From: CAKKQX01 sp046313915
GTDB taxonomy: Bacteria; Pseudomonadota; Gammaproteobacteria; Burkholderiales; SG8-41
Reading direction: 5' to 3'
Assembly (NCBI GenBank): GCA_046313915.1
Contig: JBKBXX010000144.1
Location: 1-6,365 of the forward strand
DNA: 6,365 bases
Every line of letters starts with the position of its first letter. Positions within the stretch are counted from its first letter, which is position 1. The position numbers and the translations under genes were made by a program. Positions 5,169 through 6,365 of the stretch are shown here, in pieces. Under the pieces are notes generated by a model that saw only the letters and a program-made list of their open reading frames with translations, made no database searches and had not been told where the DNA came from.

Positions 5169-6068
5169 TCATTTGATCGCGGCGGCGAGCTGGCGCGCCC
5201 GCGGCACGCGACCGATACGCCAGTTTTCCAGCGCCCATTGCCAGATTTCACGAACGCTTGCGGCCGCCAGTGTCGCTGGCGGCTGCTGTCCCAGAAAGGC
5301 GAGCGCGGCGACCAGGAGCGGCGCGGGGCGCGAGGCGTCGAGCGGCGGCGCCAGCGTCTGTTTGCTGAGTTTTTCGCCCGCGGCGTTGACCGCGACCGGC
5401 AGATGGGCATAGCGCGGCGTGGCAAGACCGAGCAGGCGCTGCAGATGGATCTGGCGCGGCGTCGAATCGAGCAGATCGGCGCCGCGCACCACGTCGGTGA
5501 TGCCCTGTGCGGCGTCGTCGACCACTACCGCCAGCTGGTAAGCATAGACGCGGTCGTGGCGATAGAGCACGAAGTCGCCGATTTCGGCTGCCACGTTCTG
5601 TGCGATGCGGCCTTGCAGTGCGTCGTCGAATTCGATCGCCGCAGCGTGCGTCGTCAGTCGCAGCGCCCGCGCCGGCTTGCCGACGGGCAATTCATGGCGG
5701 CAAGTTCCGGGGTAGACGAAACCTTCGCTGCCGACGATGCCGGAATCGGCGATTTCGCGCCGGCTGCAGGCGCAGGCATAAACCAGGCCCTGCCTGCGTA
5801 ACCGGTGGAGCGCCGCGTGATAGGCGTCGCGGCGCGCGCTCTGATAGACGATGCTGCCGTCCCACTGCATGCCGCAGGCTTCGAGCGCACGCAAAATGGC
5901 GGCATCCGCTCCCGCCACCGTGCGCGGCGCGTCGAGATCCTCGATGCGCACCAGCCACGCGCCGCGGTGCACACGGGCTTCCAGATAGCTGCCGACGGCG
6001 GCCACCAGCGAGCCGAAATGCAAAGGGCCGGTGGGAGAAGGCGCAAAGCGGCCACGGTAAGGATTCAT
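5169..6068 (-). CDS. gluQ: Glutamyl-Q tRNA(Asp) synthetase
   Basis: This truncated paralogue of glutamyl-tRNA synthetase lacks the anticodon-binding domain. It attaches glutamate to the queuosine at position 34 of tRNA(Asp) in the cytoplasm. The 299-aa length from ATG 6068 fits the family. Visible features are RFAPSPTGPLHFGSL (7-21, the HIGH-type motif as HFGS), IEDLD (42-46), the zinc site CxC...YxxxC (C99, C101, Y119, C123), DDAAQGITDVVRGADLL (184-200), and the KMSKS-type motif KLSKQ (233-237). An in-frame ATG at 6155 would add 29 residues that the family lacks and would reach far into the gap to pabB, so the internal ATG is chosen; no clear Shine-Dalgarno precedes it. The gene ends 23 bases from the convergent patatin gene, with no intrinsic terminator seen between them. 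Confidence 0.94.
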   Translation of the reverse strand: MNPYRGRFAPSPTGPLHFGSLVAAVGSYLEARVHRGAWLVRIEDLDAPRTVAGADAAILRALEACGMQWDGSIVYQSARRDAYHAALHRLRRQGLVYACACSRREIADSGIVGSEGFVYPGTCRHELPVGKPARALRLTTHAAAIEFDDALQGRIAQNVAAEIGDFVLYRHDRVYAYQLAVVVDDAAQGITDVVRGADLLDSTPRQIHLQRLLGLATPRYAHLPVAVNAAGEKLSKQTLAPPLDASRPAPLLVAALAFLGQQPPATLAAASVREIWQWALENWRIGRVPRARQLAAAIK

Positions 6069-6135
6069 GCGTGTCGAAGTCGGCGGGGAAAACGGCCCCG
6101 CTTCGGGTGACAGGATAACAAACCGGCTGAACTGG

Positions 6136-6141
6136 TAGAAT
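6136..6141 (+). promoter_or_regulatory. Candidate -10 box upstream of pabB
   Basis: TAGAAT matches five of six bases of the sigma-70 -10 consensus and lies 30 bases before the pabB ATG. No good -35 box is found at 16-18 bases; GTGACA (6107-6112) is 23 bases away, which is too far. Confidence 0.25.
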
Positions 6142-6171
6142 TCCGCTTCCAACAACCGCGTTTTTCCGCCG

Positions 6172-6365
6172 ATGGCCCCGCCCTTGCTCGCAGAGCTTCC
6201 CTATCGCATTGATAGTGCGTCGCTTTTTGAGTCGATCGCCGATCTGCCGTGGGCGGTTTTTCTCGACAGCGGCAGGCATCACCCGGCGCAGTCGCGCTAC
6301 GACATCCTTGCCGCCGAGCCGTTCGTGCGGCTCGTCACGCGCGGCAACCTCACCGAGGTCCACGC
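6172..6365 (+). CDS. pabB: Aminodeoxychorismate synthase component I, N-terminal fragment
   Basis: The first 64 codons of a gene that runs off the window edge. The peptide begins MAPPLLAELPYRIDSASLFE and has LPWAVFLDSG (25-34) and SRYDILAAEPF (41-51), followed by LVTRG. These are hallmarks of the PabB N-terminal region, which corresponds to the tryptophan-binding part of the anthranilate/aminodeoxychorismate synthase family. PabB converts chorismate and ammonia to 4-amino-4-deoxychorismate, the precursor of p-aminobenzoate and folate. An in-frame stop at 6136-6138 and the absence of other start codons after it fix ATG 6172. No strong Shine-Dalgarno is visible. It is divergent from gluQ with a 103-bp gap. 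Whether it carries the C-terminal PabC-like aminotransferase fusion seen in many betaproteobacteria cannot be seen here. Confidence 0.88.
   Translation, partial: MAPPLLAELPYRIDSASLFESIADLPWAVFLDSGRHHPAQSRYDILAAEPFVRLVTRGNLTEVH

Noticed and set aside
6107..6141. GTGACA and TAGAAT as a full pabB promoter
   Set aside because: The spacing is 23 bases, well outside the 16-18 range for sigma-70; only the -10 candidate is kept.

Overview
The window most resembles a GC-rich betaproteobacterial chromosome. The pointers are a TctC/Bug-type periplasmic binding protein (a family greatly expanded in Burkholderiales and relatives), a glutamyl-Q tRNA(Asp) synthetase divergent from pabB, and a serralysin-like protease with a C-terminal region common in beta- and gammaproteobacterial secreted proteins. 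This rests on protein character alone; no rRNA or tRNA gene is present.

Bases 1-476 are transposon debris. The 5' part of an IS3-family orfA (minus strand) appears cut by the end of a second element carrying two copies of a 23-bp terminal repeat (IS21-like). A further IS21-like end closes at base 476. This is best read as nested insertions. Bases 477-703 hold no gene apart from a REP-type hairpin.

Bases 704-2934 form an accessory island. A minus-strand M10 (serralysin-like) metalloprotease with a DUF4214-type C-terminal region lies divergent from a complete REP-associated tyrosine transposase (RAYT, TnpA_REP). Three copies of one palindrome, sharing 17 identical bases, lie downstream of the protease, between the two genes, and directly after the RAYT stop codon. 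The two copies around the RAYT are inverted relative to each other, the classic REPtron layout.

Bases 3005-6365 look like ordinary chromosome. In order they hold a strong intrinsic terminator and an orphan Bug-family solute-binding protein (minus); a divergent patatin-like lipoprotein phospholipase (plus); gluQ (minus, convergent with the patatin gene and only 23 nt away); and the first 64 codons of pabB (plus, divergent from gluQ). These genes do not form one pathway: they cover carboxylate uptake, lipid hydrolysis, tRNA queuosine glutamylation and folate precursor synthesis.

The most notable system is the self-contained RAYT/REP set, whose own hairpins also bracket a probably secreted protease. 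RAYT/REP systems are a known class, but this particular hairpin and its linkage to a protease deserve a search.
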